Origin: an uncultured Candidatus Saccharibacteria bacterium
GTDB taxonomy: Bacteria > Patescibacteriota > Saccharimonadia > Saccharimonadales > Saccharimonadaceae
Direction of reading: 5' to 3'
NCBI GenBank assembly: GCA_947304335.1
Contig: CAMZAW010000005.1
Coordinates: 1 to 32,499, forward strand
Length of the DNA stretch: 32,499 nt
Each line of letters begins with the position of its first letter. Position 1 is the first letter of the stretch. This document shows positions 6,647 through 15,231 of the stretch, piece after piece. The position numbers and the translations under genes are program-made. A model generated the notes under the pieces. The model worked only from the letters and a program-made list of their open reading frames with translations. It was not told the origin of the DNA and made no database searches.

Positions 6647-9600
6647 ATGCCAGAAGAGCTAGATGAGAATTCGAATACCCAAGAATCGGCAAACCAAGCG
6701 GTAGACCAACGGCCACTCGGTGCCAAGATACTAACAATATCTGGCTTTCGCGATCGGCAAAGCAATGTAACTAAGAGTGGCAATCACCTCAATATCGTCG
6801 ATTCGTCTTATGAACGCGCTAAGGCCGGTGGCGAAAAGCTCATCGGGCAAAAAGATGAACGTCGAAACGATGCATATCTTCAGCGTCTTAGTAGAATTAT
6901 CGAAAAAGGTGGCAATGAGCTCGAAAAGCAACTCTGGCGGCGATCCATTAATAATGATCTACTCGTAAAATACGAAAATATCACCGAATCATATTGGGAT
7001 GCCAAGCGCCAAGAACTTAGAGATAATCAGCTGGGAGGAGTTGAGCTAACTGAAAGCCTAAAAAAGCAGTACTGGCAAGAAGAGCGCAAGCTCCAGCAAC
7101 AATCTCTTGAAAAATGGGTTAATTATCTCGGCGACGAGAATTGCCCGTACCCACTATGGTTTAAGGTTTATGCATGGGACGGTATGACTAAAATGGGGGT
7201 TTATAACAAGGCTAAGGTTTGCTATGAAAAACGCAACGAAACAACTGTTGCCCCATATCCATACCCAGATGCAGAAGTCCTAGCTAAAACATTCGAGGTT
7301 GTAAATCAATACTTTGGCAACGGCCAAAAGGAATTCTTTACCGAGGAGGGGGAACGCAATATTCCGCTCGAAGAACTTGTGCGGACGGGAAATTTCGCCA
7401 AAATCTTTAACGGCATTCAGCGAGATATCGCTCCAATTTTGCAACCACCAGAAAACCCAGAAGAGGTTGATGGTGAATGGGTCGAATATGCCCTCGGCGA
7501 GGAAGACGACATTGCCCTCGCCGCCAGAGGTACTGGTTGGTGTGTGGCCACCCCAGCCGTAGGTAGACATTACCTTACTTATGGAAAATATGGCCACGTC
7601 AATTACGAAGATTCCGTTGATGGCCATGACGGGCTTAAATCGAAGTTTATCCTCTTTCATTTAAGAGATCCAGAAACTGGCAAATTCTCTAAGAGTGCCT
7701 GCGCTTCTATTCGCCTAGATTTAGACGGCAACGTTGTGGAAATTTCCGGCACAGAAAAAGGTCAGGCTCTTGCAGACTCCATTGTTCCAACCGTAGAAGA
7801 AAAAGCTAAATCCTTACCAGGCGGCGAAGAATTCTTGCCAAAATTCGCCGACAAAAACGCCCTAATCGAATTAGACCACAAGATGCAACGCGGGGAAGAT
7901 ATCACAAAAGAAGAACTACGCTTTATTTGGGAGTTAGATAGGCGAATTGAAACTCTTGATACCTATAATACCAACGACCCACGTATTGGGGAACTTCGTG
8001 AAAAATATAACTTAGAATATGCCTTTGAGGCAGGAATAAGAGTGGATGATATTAATAATCTAGTGTCTCACCTCGAAAGTGGCGATATTATCAACAATCT
8101 CGACACTCTTCTTGGCCATGACGCTGATATCGATAATCTAGTGTCTCACCTCGAAAGTAGCGATATTGCCAACAATCTCGACACTCTTCTTGGCCATGAC
8201 GCTGATGTTGATAATCTAGTGTCTCATCTCGAAGGTGGCGACATTATCAACAATCTCGACACCCTTCTTGGCCATGACGCTGATATCGATAATCTAGTGT
8301 CTCACCACCTCGAAAGTGGCGATATTGCCAGCAATCTCGACGCTCTTCTTAATCACGGCGCCAATATTGATAACTTAGTATCTAAGCTCCATAGCTACGA
8401 TGTTGCCAGCAACCTCGGCACTCTTCTTGGTCATGACGCCGATATTGATAACATAGTATCTAAGCTTGATAGCTACGATATTGCCAACAGTCTCGGCATT
8501 CTTCTTAAGTATGACGCCGATGTCAGTAATCTAGTGTCTCATCTCAAAAGTAGCGATATTGCCCGAAATCTCGACACTCTTCTTGGCCATGACGCTGATA
8601 TCGATAATCTAGTGTCTCACCTCAAAAGTAGCGATATTGCCAACAATCTCGATACCCTCATCAATCACGGCGCTAAAATTGATATCGACAACCTAGTGTC
8701 CAAGCTCGAGGGTTACCAGATTGCCCGCAACCTCGGCGCTCTTCTTAACCATGACGCCGATGTCAGTAATCTAGTGTCTCATCTCAAAAGTAGCGATATT
8801 GCCCGAAATCTCGACACTCTTCTTGGCCATGACGCTGATATCGATAATCTAGTGTCTCACCTCAAAAGTAGCGATATTGCCAACAATCTCGATACCCTCA
8901 TCAATCACGGCGCTAAAATTGATATCGACAACCTAGTGTCCAAGCTCGAGGGTTACCAGATTGCCCGCAACCTCGGCGCTCTTCTTAACCATGACGCCAA
9001 TATCGACAATCTAGTGTCCAATCTTTATAGCGACGATATTGTCCGCAATCTCGATACCCTCATCAACCACGGTGCTAAAATTGATATTGACAACCTAGTG
9101 TCCAATCTTTATAGCGACGATATTGCCCGCAATCTCGGTACTCTTCTTAAGCATGACGCCAACATTGATAACCTAGTGTCTCATCTCAAAAGTAGCGATA
9201 TTGCCAACAATCTTGATACCCTCATTAACCACGGTGCCAAAATTGATATTGACAATCTAGTGTCTCATCTCAAAAGTAGCGATATTGCCCGAAATCTCGG
9301 TACTCTTCTTAATCATGGTGCTAAAATTGATATTAATAATCTACTACTAGCATATAATTTCAGCAGCTACGATATTGCCAGTAGGCTCGACACTCTCCTT
9401 AATCACGGCGCCGATGTTAATATCCTTGTATCTAAGCTCGAGAGCTACCAGATTGCCAGCAGACTCGACACTCTCCTTAATCACGGCGCCGATGTTAATA
9501 TCCTTGTATCTAAACTCGAGAGTTATGATATTGCCTGCAATTTTGATATCATCATTAACCACGGCGCCAATATCGACATTGACAAACTAGTGTCTGAGCT

Positions 9601-10159
9601 CGATAGCTACGATATCGTCTACAATCTCGACACCCTCATTAGTCACGGCGTCAAAATTGATATTAATGACCTTGTATCTAAGCTCGATAGCGACGACATT
9701 GCCCGCAATCTCGGTACCCTCATCGACCACGGCGCCAATATCGACATTGACAAACTAGTGTCTGAGCTCGATAGCGACGATATTGCTCACAATCTCGATA
9801 TCCTCATCTATTATGGCGCTATAATTGACATCGACAAACTAGTATCTGAGCTCGGAAGTGGTACTATCGTCAACAATCTCGACACCCTTCTTCATTATGA
9901 CGCCGATATTGATAATCTAATGTCTAATCTCGATAGCGACGACATTGCCCGCAATCTCGACATTCTCATCGACCACGGCGCCAAAATTGATATTGATGAC
10001 CTAGTATCTAAGCTCGAGGACTACCAGATTGTTCGCAATCTCGATGCCCTCATCAACCATGGCGCTAAAATTGATATTAATGAACTAGTGTCTGATCTCG
10101 ATAGTAGAGATATTGCCGAAAATATCGACACTCTTCGCGCCCACGGTTGGAACGGTTAG
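6647..10159 (+). CDS. Large protein with 26 ankyrin-like 26/28-residue repeats
   Basis: 1170 residues, no signal peptide or membrane segment. Residues 1-270 are charged and helical. Residues ~275-395 look like a globular domain around RGTGWCVAT (Trp298, Cys299) with an FHLRD...ASIRLDLDGNVVEISG beta-rich part; I do not recognise it with certainty. From residue 472 to the end there are 26 consecutive repeats of the form LVSxLxSxDIAxNLDTLLxHGAxIDN. Short units have 26 residues (mostly HDADIDN ends) and long ones 28 (HGAKIDIDN ends, two extra residues). The LLxHGAxI part resembles the second helix and loop of ankyrin repeats, but the unit is shorter than 33 residues and lacks TPLHxAA. Such solenoids usually bind proteins. 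The DNA repeats are highly similar, and one 240-bp block is duplicated exactly, showing recent expansion. Function and partner unknown. Confidence 0.9.
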   Translation: MPEELDENSNTQESANQAVDQRPLGAKILTISGFRDRQSNVTKSGNHLNIVDSSYERAKAGGEKLIGQKDERRNDAYLQRLSRIIEKGGNELEKQLWRRSINNDLLVKYENITESYWDAKRQELRDNQLGGVELTESLKKQYWQEERKLQQQSLEKWVNYLGDENCPYPLWFKVYAWDGMTKMGVYNKAKVCYEKRNETTVAPYPYPDAEVLAKTFEVVNQYFGNGQKEFFTEEGERNIPLEELVRTGNFAKIFNGIQRDIAPILQPPENPEEVDGEWVEYALGEEDDIALAARGTGWCVATPAVGRHYLTYGKYGHVNYEDSVDGHDGLKSKFILFHLRDPETGKFSKSACASIRLDLDGNVVEISGTEKGQALADSIVPTVEEKAKSLPGGEEFLPKFADKNALIELDHKMQRGEDITKEELRFIWELDRRIETLDTYNTNDPRIGELREKYNLEYAFEAGIRVDDINNLVSHLESGDIINNLDTLLGHDADIDNLVSHLESSDIANNLDTLLGHDADVDNLVSHLEGGDIINNLDTLLGHDADIDNLVSHHLESGDIASNLDALLNHGANIDNLVSKLHSYDVASNLGTLLGHDADIDNIVSKLDSYDIANSLGILLKYDADVSNLVSHLKSSDIARNLDTLLGHDADIDNLVSHLKSSDIANNLDTLINHGAKIDIDNLVSKLEGYQIARNLGALLNHDADVSNLVSHLKSSDIARNLDTLLGHDADIDNLVSHLKSSDIANNLDTLINHGAKIDIDNLVSKLEGYQIARNLGALLNHDANIDNLVSNLYSDDIVRNLDTLINHGAKIDIDNLVSNLYSDDIARNLGTLLKHDANIDNLVSHLKSSDIANNLDTLINHGAKIDIDNLVSHLKSSDIARNLGTLLNHGAKIDINNLLLAYNFSSYDIASRLDTLLNHGADVNILVSKLESYQIASRLDTLLNHGADVNILVSKLESYDIACNFDIIINHGANIDIDKLVSELDSYDIVYNLDTLISHGVKIDINDLVSKLDSDDIARNLGTLIDHGANIDIDKLVSELDSDDIAHNLDILIYYGAIIDIDKLVSELGSGTIVNNLDTLLHYDADIDNLMSNLDSDDIARNLDILIDHGAKIDIDDLVSKLEDYQIVRNLDALINHGAKIDINELVSDLDSRDIAENIDTLRAHGWNG
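8060..10147 (+). repeat. Coding tandem repeat array, 78/84-bp units
   Basis: Units of 78 or 84 bp beginning CTAGTGTCT encode the 26/28-residue repeats. Unit lengths keep the reading frame apart from one in-frame three-base addition in the fourth unit (LVSHHLES). The 5' units (8060-9000) are more alike than the 3' units (after 9300), so expansion was more recent on the 5' side. Confidence 0.95.
8511..8998 (+). repeat. Exact 240-bp tandem duplication
   Basis: Bases 8511-8758 are identical to 8751-8998 (offset 240 bp). The block equals three repeats (26+26+28 residues). The first differing base after the block is G at 8759 against A at 8999. Confidence 0.95.
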
Positions 10160-10163
10160 AAAA

Positions 10164-11090
10164 CTATTTCACGAGCTGCATCAAAACCACGCCCACGACG
10201 GCGAGGGTAGTAGCAATCAAACGAATCTGCACCGCGCGTTTGTTGATTTTTTCGCGACCAAAGTTCGGCCACAAAATTGAAAAGATAATTCCGAATATAA
10301 ACACCAAAATCGGCTTAGCGGTCTTAATGATGGCTGGCGCGATGGCGATGGATGGCGCCAAAATCAGAGCGGTAAAGTAGCACGCGTCATAGCCAACGTA
10401 AAGCAAGTGGTCGATTATCATCGTAAACCAAAACTTCGGGCTGGTGTGGTTTTTGCGCCAAACGTGCAGCCAGCGCTCGCGCCATTTTTTCACAGCCAAA
10501 ATTTCTATAATATCGCCGATACCTTTGCCGATAAACAAATAAAACAGCATGGTTTCTGGTGTAACGCCGGCCCCAAATTTGGCTGTGAGCGTGTGGGCAA
10601 GTGCCGCAATCGTCACCTGCACCATTACAAAACCAGCGGTTTTGACAAGGTTGCCCTTGCTGCGTTTTTTAGAGGCAATGATAATTAATAGTGGCGCAGC
10701 GAGCACAATCAAAAATGCCGCAAGCTGCGCGCCGCCGATGTGTTCGCCGAGGATAAAACGGCCAAAAATTAAATAAAAGATCGGCGAAAATTGTTCGAGC
10801 AAAGTAACGTTCGTGGTGTCGTCTTTACTGAGCGCCATGTAATATGGAATGGAAGAAAGCGTCGCGATGATGCCGGACAGAACCAAAAATACCGCAATTA
10901 AAACCGGCACAGACTGCACTTCAAAGAGCAAAAAGATAGCTAGGGCCGTGAGTAAGTAGGCGCCGCCAAAGAAGATTTTTTGCGCCTGCGCGTGGCGGCC
11001 CTTAAAAATCGTATCGGTAATAAAGTTATCGAGGAACCCATAAAGCGACGACAGAACCGTAGCTACGCCAGTTAAAATCAACCAAATCAT
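10164..11090 (-). CDS. DMT-superfamily (EamA-like) transporter
   Basis: A 308-residue polytopic membrane protein with about ten hydrophobic segments and an internal two-fold layout, as in EamA/DMT permeases, which export or import small metabolites. The segment ALSKDDTTNVTLLEQFSPIFYLIFGRFILGE is the typical EamA end-of-first-repeat region (helix before a conserved Pro and Gly-Glu). Its start codon overlaps the stop of the upstream CaCA gene by 4 nt (ATGA), so the two are co-translated. Its stop lies 4 nt from the stop of the convergent repeat-protein gene, with no room for a terminator. Substrate unknown. Confidence 0.8.
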   Translation of the reverse strand: MIWLILTGVATVLSSLYGFLDNFITDTIFKGRHAQAQKIFFGGAYLLTALAIFLLFEVQSVPVLIAVFLVLSGIIATLSSIPYYMALSKDDTTNVTLLEQFSPIFYLIFGRFILGEHIGGAQLAAFLIVLAAPLLIIIASKKRSKGNLVKTAGFVMVQVTIAALAHTLTAKFGAGVTPETMLFYLFIGKGIGDIIEILAVKKWRERWLHVWRKNHTSPKFWFTMIIDHLLYVGYDACYFTALILAPSIAIAPAIIKTAKPILVFIFGIIFSILWPNFGREKINKRAVQIRLIATTLAVVGVVLMQLVK

Positions 11091-12067
11091 GCGCCCGTCA
11101 CTCCTTCGAAAATAATAAATCCGTAGTAGACGGCAAAAGTCAGCAACATCAAAGCGCCTTCAAGGCGTGAAATTTTGCGATCGCGCCGCGTCATGATAAA
11201 GAGCAGAGCCGCAGAGCCAATCAGAAGTGCCAGGTCTACCATCTGGAAGCTACCTGGCGTCACGGTGCCAAAGATGATAATTGGCAGCGAAAGCACCACG
11301 CAAATATTAAAGATGTTGCTGCCGATAATGTTACCCACGATGAGGTCGGTTTCTTTGCGTCGCGCCGCCGTGATGGTAGTGATAAGCTCAGGTAGCGACG
11401 TACCAAATGCTACCACGGTGAGGGAAATCAAACGCTCCGAAATCCCCATGTTGCTGGCGATTCCAGTTGCGCCGTTTACAACGAGTTGGCTACCGCCAAT
11501 GATGCCGGCGAGGCCGAGAAAAGTCAAAAGGAAAGACTTGCCAAGTTTATACTGTGGCTTTTCTTGCTTTTTCGCCTTGGCATCGCGATTTTGCCTAGCC
11601 AGAGCAATCAAATAATAGAGAAAAATACTAAAGAACAGGAAACAAACGATGGCGTCTGCGCGTGTAATTTGGTTAAGCACGGCGTTACTCAACGTGGTAT
11701 CGAGAAATAGCACTACGAGCCCCGTCGAAATCAAAAGCAAAATCGGAATTTCCTTAATCACGGTGTTTTTCTTAACCACAATCGGGCAAATCACGGCACC
11801 GATTCCAAGCAGCAGCAGAATGTTCATAATGTTGCTACCAACCACGTTGCCAATCAGCATGTCGGTACTACCGGAGGCAAGGGAACTGATCGAAATGGCA
11901 AGCTCCGGTGCGCTAGTGCCAAAAGCGATAATCGTGAGACCAATCAGCATTTTGGACACTTTGAAATTCGCCGCAATCGACGACGCCCCCGAAATCAAAA
12001 TATCGGCACCCTTAATAAGGAGCACAAATCCTGCCACGAGCATCAATATCTGTAGAACTATGTCCAT
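11087..12067 (-). CDS. CaCA-family Na+/Ca2+ (cation) exchanger, YrbG-like
   Basis: 326 residues, about ten membrane segments in two inverted halves. Both alpha repeats are present: GTSAPELAISISS...GNVVGSNIMNILLLLG in the first half and GTSLPELITTI...GNIIGSNIFNICVVLS in the second. The acidic Glu in each GTSxPE, with the GSN motif, forms the ion site in this family. It probably exports Ca2+ or another cation in exchange for Na+ or H+. It is the first gene of a two-gene minus-strand operon with the DMT transporter. Confidence 0.93.
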   Translation of the reverse strand: MDIVLQILMLVAGFVLLIKGADILISGASSIAANFKVSKMLIGLTIIAFGTSAPELAISISSLASGSTDMLIGNVVGSNIMNILLLLGIGAVICPIVVKKNTVIKEIPILLLISTGLVVLFLDTTLSNAVLNQITRADAIVCFLFFSIFLYYLIALARQNRDAKAKKQEKPQYKLGKSFLLTFLGLAGIIGGSQLVVNGATGIASNMGISERLISLTVVAFGTSLPELITTITAARRKETDLIVGNIIGSNIFNICVVLSLPIIIFGTVTPGSFQMVDLALLIGSAALLFIMTRRDRKISRLEGALMLLTFAVYYGFIIFEGVTGA

Positions 12068-12099
12068 TTTTCGTGTTTGTTTTTAGTTTTTACAAAAAT

Positions 12100-12108
12100 A
12101 TCGTATCA
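12100..12108 (-). promoter_or_regulatory. Extended -10 promoter of the CaCA-DMT operon
   Basis: TG-A-TACGAT on the minus strand, about 32 nt before the ATG at 12067, leaving a leader of roughly 25 nt. Confidence 0.4.
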
Positions 12109-12158
12109 CACTTATGCTAATCTGTAAAGGGTTAGTAAAAGCATTTGTTGACAAAACA

Positions 12159-12167
12159 TGTTATAAT
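12159..12167 (+). promoter_or_regulatory. Extended -10 promoter of the gene at 12203
   Basis: TG-T-TATAAT. A TTGACA at 12148-12153 is only 8 nt upstream, too close to be its -35 box. The leader is about 29 nt and contains GAGG (12194-12197), 5 nt before the ATG. Confidence 0.5.
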
Positions 12168-12202
12168 ACGTAAAAAGCATAACAATTATAATTGAGGCGA
12201 CT

Positions 12203-13486
12203 ATGGAAAAGGGCCCACAAACACCGAAAACAACAGAAATGCCAGAAGCGGCAGCACAAAATAGTGTAGAGCAAAATTTTGCATGGAATGCGTTAGCTGA
12301 ATTAGCTAAAAACAACCGTCAGGATATCCAAACCGAGACTTCGTCTGAGTCGACGAACGAAATCGTGCCTTCCTATGCTGAGCCAGAAGTTAAACCAAGA
12401 CCAGAAACCCAGGAAGACCCAGAACTCCAGGAGCCAATTTTAGAAGACGATATTTCGTCGGAAGACGATGGCAGGCAAGAATATGTCGATGAGGAAGAAA
12501 CTGACAAAAAGGCTGAACAAGAAAAATCCGCTGAAATTGATTTACTCAAAGAATTCACCGAAGCAAAGGCCCTTGCTAATGAAGTTTCACGGGTCGAAGG
12601 GTATATAAACGATGCAGATGTAGCAAACTTTCTCATAGAATCGGGTCTAGAGTATGCTTCAAAAACATATGGCGCCAAGAAAGTGATGGATGCAGCGGTT
12701 AAAGGGCTCGACAACTTTACGCGCGAAAGAAAAAATGGTAATGGTGAAAACAGTTTTCGCAAAGATATAGACAGAACTATTAGTGGGATTTATAAAGAAA
12801 TCGAGCCGGATGCTGAAGCTAGAAAACAGTTTTTTGCACGTCAAATGGATGATTTTCTTATGGCGTTAGTCGGAGGTGACAAAAATGCCAAGCATAATAC
12901 TATCTCGGGCGCATCGATTGACGATGACGGCGAGGTTAAACTCCAAAGAAGCGGGTCTTCTGGTCAGCTTCTACAGTTGGGCGCATATGACGCCCTAATG
13001 TATCTTAGCAAGATAAACAAAGCCGTTAACGATCCGGATTCTAAGATTTTTGGCGATGTAACAATGGACGATTTTGCTGATAATAGTGAAGACTTAAATA
13101 ATGCCCTTCACAAGATCCAAAAGCATGTTGCGGAAGCAGCGGACGATGCACGCGATTCATTTAGGCGCATCGAGTTAGAAATCGATGCTAGACTTGATAC
13201 TTTCCGAGAGTCGATTACGCCAGATTCGAAAGATTTGAGAGAAGCTCAAAGAATTATTGCTAGCCTTAATTTCGCCGATCAAGACGTTTCTGATGCTGCA
13301 ATTGATTTCGAAAACAGACTTTATGATATTGAAAAAGAGCGTGATGAAGTCGTTGAGGCACAAGTTAAACAGAAAGAACTTGAATTATATGAGAGTATGA
13401 ATAGTTCGAAAGAAGAAGTAAAAGAACTTACCCAAAAAATGGATGGAATAATTGCGCACAAAGATTTTAAGCCCCTAGACTATTAA
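12203..13486 (+). CDS. Unknown acidic, partly coiled-coil protein
   Basis: 427 residues; I recognise no family. Residues 1-110 are Glu/Pro/Gln/Asp-rich and look disordered. About 115-260 is a mixed helical region (LLKEFTEAKALANEVSRVEG, FFARQMDDFLMALVGG). The last ~130 residues are strongly helical with heptad-like Leu/Ile spacing (IELEIDARLDTFRES, FENRLYDIEKERDEVVEAQVKQKELELYE), suggesting a coiled coil. There is no signal peptide or membrane segment. It stands alone between its promoter and tRNA-Gly. The acidic N-terminus and coiled-coil end suggest a scaffold or binding protein, which is only a guess. Confidence 0.85.
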   Translation: MEKGPQTPKTTEMPEAAAQNSVEQNFAWNALAELAKNNRQDIQTETSSESTNEIVPSYAEPEVKPRPETQEDPELQEPILEDDISSEDDGRQEYVDEEETDKKAEQEKSAEIDLLKEFTEAKALANEVSRVEGYINDADVANFLIESGLEYASKTYGAKKVMDAAVKGLDNFTRERKNGNGENSFRKDIDRTISGIYKEIEPDAEARKQFFARQMDDFLMALVGGDKNAKHNTISGASIDDDGEVKLQRSGSSGQLLQLGAYDALMYLSKINKAVNDPDSKIFGDVTMDDFADNSEDLNNALHKIQKHVAEAADDARDSFRRIELEIDARLDTFRESITPDSKDLREAQRIIASLNFADQDVSDAAIDFENRLYDIEKERDEVVEAQVKQKELELYESMNSSKEEVKELTQKMDGIIAHKDFKPLDY

Positions 13487-13497
13487 TTAAACGCTTC

Positions 13498-13527
13498 TTG
13501 CCAAAAAATCAGAATCTGTGGTATAAT
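13498..13527 (+). promoter_or_regulatory. Promoter of tRNA-Gly
   Basis: TTGCCA (13498-13503), 18-nt spacer, TATAAT (13522-13527) with an extended TG. The tRNA starts 11 nt after the -10 box. Confidence 0.6.
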
Positions 13528-13537
13528 AAGAACACAT

Positions 13538-13614
13538 GCGAATGTAGCTCAGTTGTTTAGAGCGCTTCCTTGCCAAGGAAGAGGTCGAGAGTTAGAGTCT
13601 CTTCATTCGCACCA
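13538..13614 (+). tRNA. tRNA-Gly (anticodon GCC) with U19/A56 in place of G19-C56
   Basis: GCGAATG pairs with CATTCGC. The anticodon loop TTGCCAA gives GCC at 13572-13574. Discriminator A is followed by an encoded CCA (13612-13614). The D-loop reads AGTTGTTTA, so position 19 is T where G is nearly invariant. The T-loop reads TTAGAGT, so position 56 is A where C is nearly invariant. The two positions form the D-loop/T-loop tertiary pair, so the change is reciprocal and could keep a pair (U-A). Confidence 0.93.
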
Positions 13615-13624
13615 CATCAAGAAT

Positions 13625-13644
13625 GCTCCAAAAGAGCCTTTTTT
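13625..13644 (+). terminator. Intrinsic terminator of tRNA-Gly
   Basis: GCTC (13625-13628) pairs with GAGC (13634-13637), then C and TTTTTT. Short stem, good U-tract. Confidence 0.6.
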
Positions 13645-13670
13645 GTTGGCTAACTCTTAGGTCAAGCCAA

Positions 13671-13698
13671 CGAGAGTTAGAGGCGCTTCTACGCACCA
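13671..13698 (+). pseudogene. Duplicated 3' fragment of tRNA-Gly (T-arm, acceptor strand and CCA)
   Basis: CGAGAGTTAGAG is identical to the tRNA-Gly T-arm, including the unusual TTAGAG, and the fragment ends in CGCACCA as the tRNA does. The middle has diverged. No 5' half is present. It is followed by a copy of the terminator context as well (AATGCTCC...GAGC-TTTTTT), so the duplicated unit was tRNA 3' end plus terminator. Confidence 0.75.
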
Positions 13699-13708
13699 TT
13701 TTTGTAAT

Positions 13709-13727
13709 GCTCCGTCGGAGCTTTTTT
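13709..13727 (+). terminator. Second intrinsic terminator, paralogous to the first
   Basis: GCTCC-GTC-GGAGC followed by TTTTTT. AATGCTCC before and TTTTTTGT after it match the terminator at 13625-13644, showing common origin. Confidence 0.75.
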
Positions 13728-13739
13728 GTGCCTCACACG

Positions 13740-13768
13740 TTGAACTTACGCTAAATCCGGTGTATAAT
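13740..13768 (+). promoter_or_regulatory. Promoter of the lemA operon
   Basis: TTGAAC (13740-13745), 17-nt spacer, TATAAT (13763-13768). The leader of ~20 nt carries AGGAG about 10 nt before the ATG, so this operon uses a standard leader. Confidence 0.65.
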
Positions 13769-13794
13769 ATAACTATAAATAGGAGAATAAAAAA

Positions 13795-14364
13795 ATGCCA
13801 ACTTGGGCAATTGTCCTGTTGATAGTACTCGGCGTAATCCTACTTATCGCCATCATTATCGCAGGTATGTACAACGCATTAGTAAGATTAAACACTCGTG
13901 TAGACGAAGCATGGTCTGATATCACCGTGCAACTCAAACGTCGTGCGGATATGATTCCACAACTCGTCAACACCATCAAAGGCTATGCCAAACACGAAAC
14001 CGAAGCTATCAAACAAGTTTCCGAAGCTCGTGCTAAAATGATGGGCGCCAGAAGCGTCGCCAGCACCGCCGAAGCAGATCGCTCTATGCTTGGTGCACTT
14101 TCCCGCATCATGGCAATTTCTGAATCTTACCCAGATCTCAAAGCCGATAAAAACTTCCAACAGCTTCAAAATGCTATCGAAGACACCGAAAACAAAGTTC
14201 AAGCTTCTCGCCGCTTCTACAACGCCGGCGTCAAAGATCTTAACACTAGAATCGATGTTTTTCCATACAACGTTTTGTTCCATAAATTCAAAAAACGTGA
14301 ATTCTACAACGTAGACGATAAAGAATACGATCGCATCGAAAAAGCTCCAAACATTGAGTTCTAA
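13795..14364 (+). CDS. lemA: LemA family protein
   Basis: 189 residues with an N-terminal membrane segment (about 4-25) followed by a long helical domain. The pattern YNALVRLNTRVDEAWSDITVQLKRRADMIPQLVNTIKGYAKHE is the hallmark of LemA, and SRRFYNAGVKDLNTRIDVFP near the C-terminus completes the family. The biochemical function is unknown; the protein lies on the outside or periphery of the membrane. It is paired with htpX in many bacteria, as here, suggesting a role in membrane-protein quality control (context inference). Confidence 0.95.
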   Translation: MPTWAIVLLIVLGVILLIAIIIAGMYNALVRLNTRVDEAWSDITVQLKRRADMIPQLVNTIKGYAKHETEAIKQVSEARAKMMGARSVASTAEADRSMLGALSRIMAISESYPDLKADKNFQQLQNAIEDTENKVQASRRFYNAGVKDLNTRIDVFPYNVLFHKFKKREFYNVDDKEYDRIEKAPNIEF

Positions 14365-14372
14365 GGAGCAAA

Positions 14373-15231
14373 ATGTACAAGCAAATCGCCGCAAACAAAC
14401 GAAAAACCGTTTATCTCATGATTGGTTTTGTCGTTTTTATTGCGGCGATTTCTTGCATTTTTGCCTGGTATTTTGGAGACTGGACCATCACGCTTTGGAC
14501 GCTTCTCATTTCGGTCGGCTACGCAGTTTTGCAGTATTTTCTTTCAAGTTCTCTAGCCACCACTATGGCAGGCGCTAAAGAAATTGAAAAAAAGGATTGC
14601 CCGCGACTTTACAATGCCGTGGAAAACTTAAGTATCACTACTGGCTTGCCGATGCCAAAAGTTTACATTGTAAATGATTCCGCACCAAACGCTTTTGCCA
14701 CTGGTCGCAATCCAAAAACCGCCATCGTGGCTGCCACCACCGGCCTGCTCGACATCATGGATGACAACGAGCTCACTGCAGTGATGGCGCACGAAATGTC
14801 GCACGTCAAAAACTACGACATCCGTGTTTCCACCATCGTTTTTGGTTTGGTTTGCGTAGTGGGTATGCTGGCCGATATTGCATCGCGCTTTCTATTTTAC
14901 GGTAGCCGCCGTCGCAACGAAGAGCGCAGCCCAGTGGGCGCAATTCTTATGATTGTTACCGCGATTCTTGCACCGATTTGTGCCGCTATGGCTCAAATGG
15001 CCGTTTCGCGCCAACGCGAATATTTGGCCGACGCATCCGCCGTCAACATTACGCGTTATCCAGAAGGCATGATTAATGCGCTCAAAAAATTACAAGCTCA
15101 CTCGCAGCCGATGAAAAGCCAAAACTCTGCCATGGCCCAAATGTATATCAATAATCCTTTGCGCAAAGGCTTTGTAAGCAGCTTATTTAGTACTCACCCA
15201 CCAATTGAAAAACGTATTGAAAGGCTCGAGC

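Noticed and set aside
8060-10147. Possible CRISPR array
   Set aside because: Repeats are contiguous, in frame and coding, with no unique spacers; they are protein repeats.
6647-10159. Prophage or integrated element
   Set aside because: No integrase, transposase, phage structural gene or terminal repeats were seen in or around the repeat-protein gene.
12148-12167. TTGACA plus TATAAT as a full sigma-70 promoter
   Set aside because: The two boxes are only 8 nt apart, too close for one promoter; only the extended -10 was kept.
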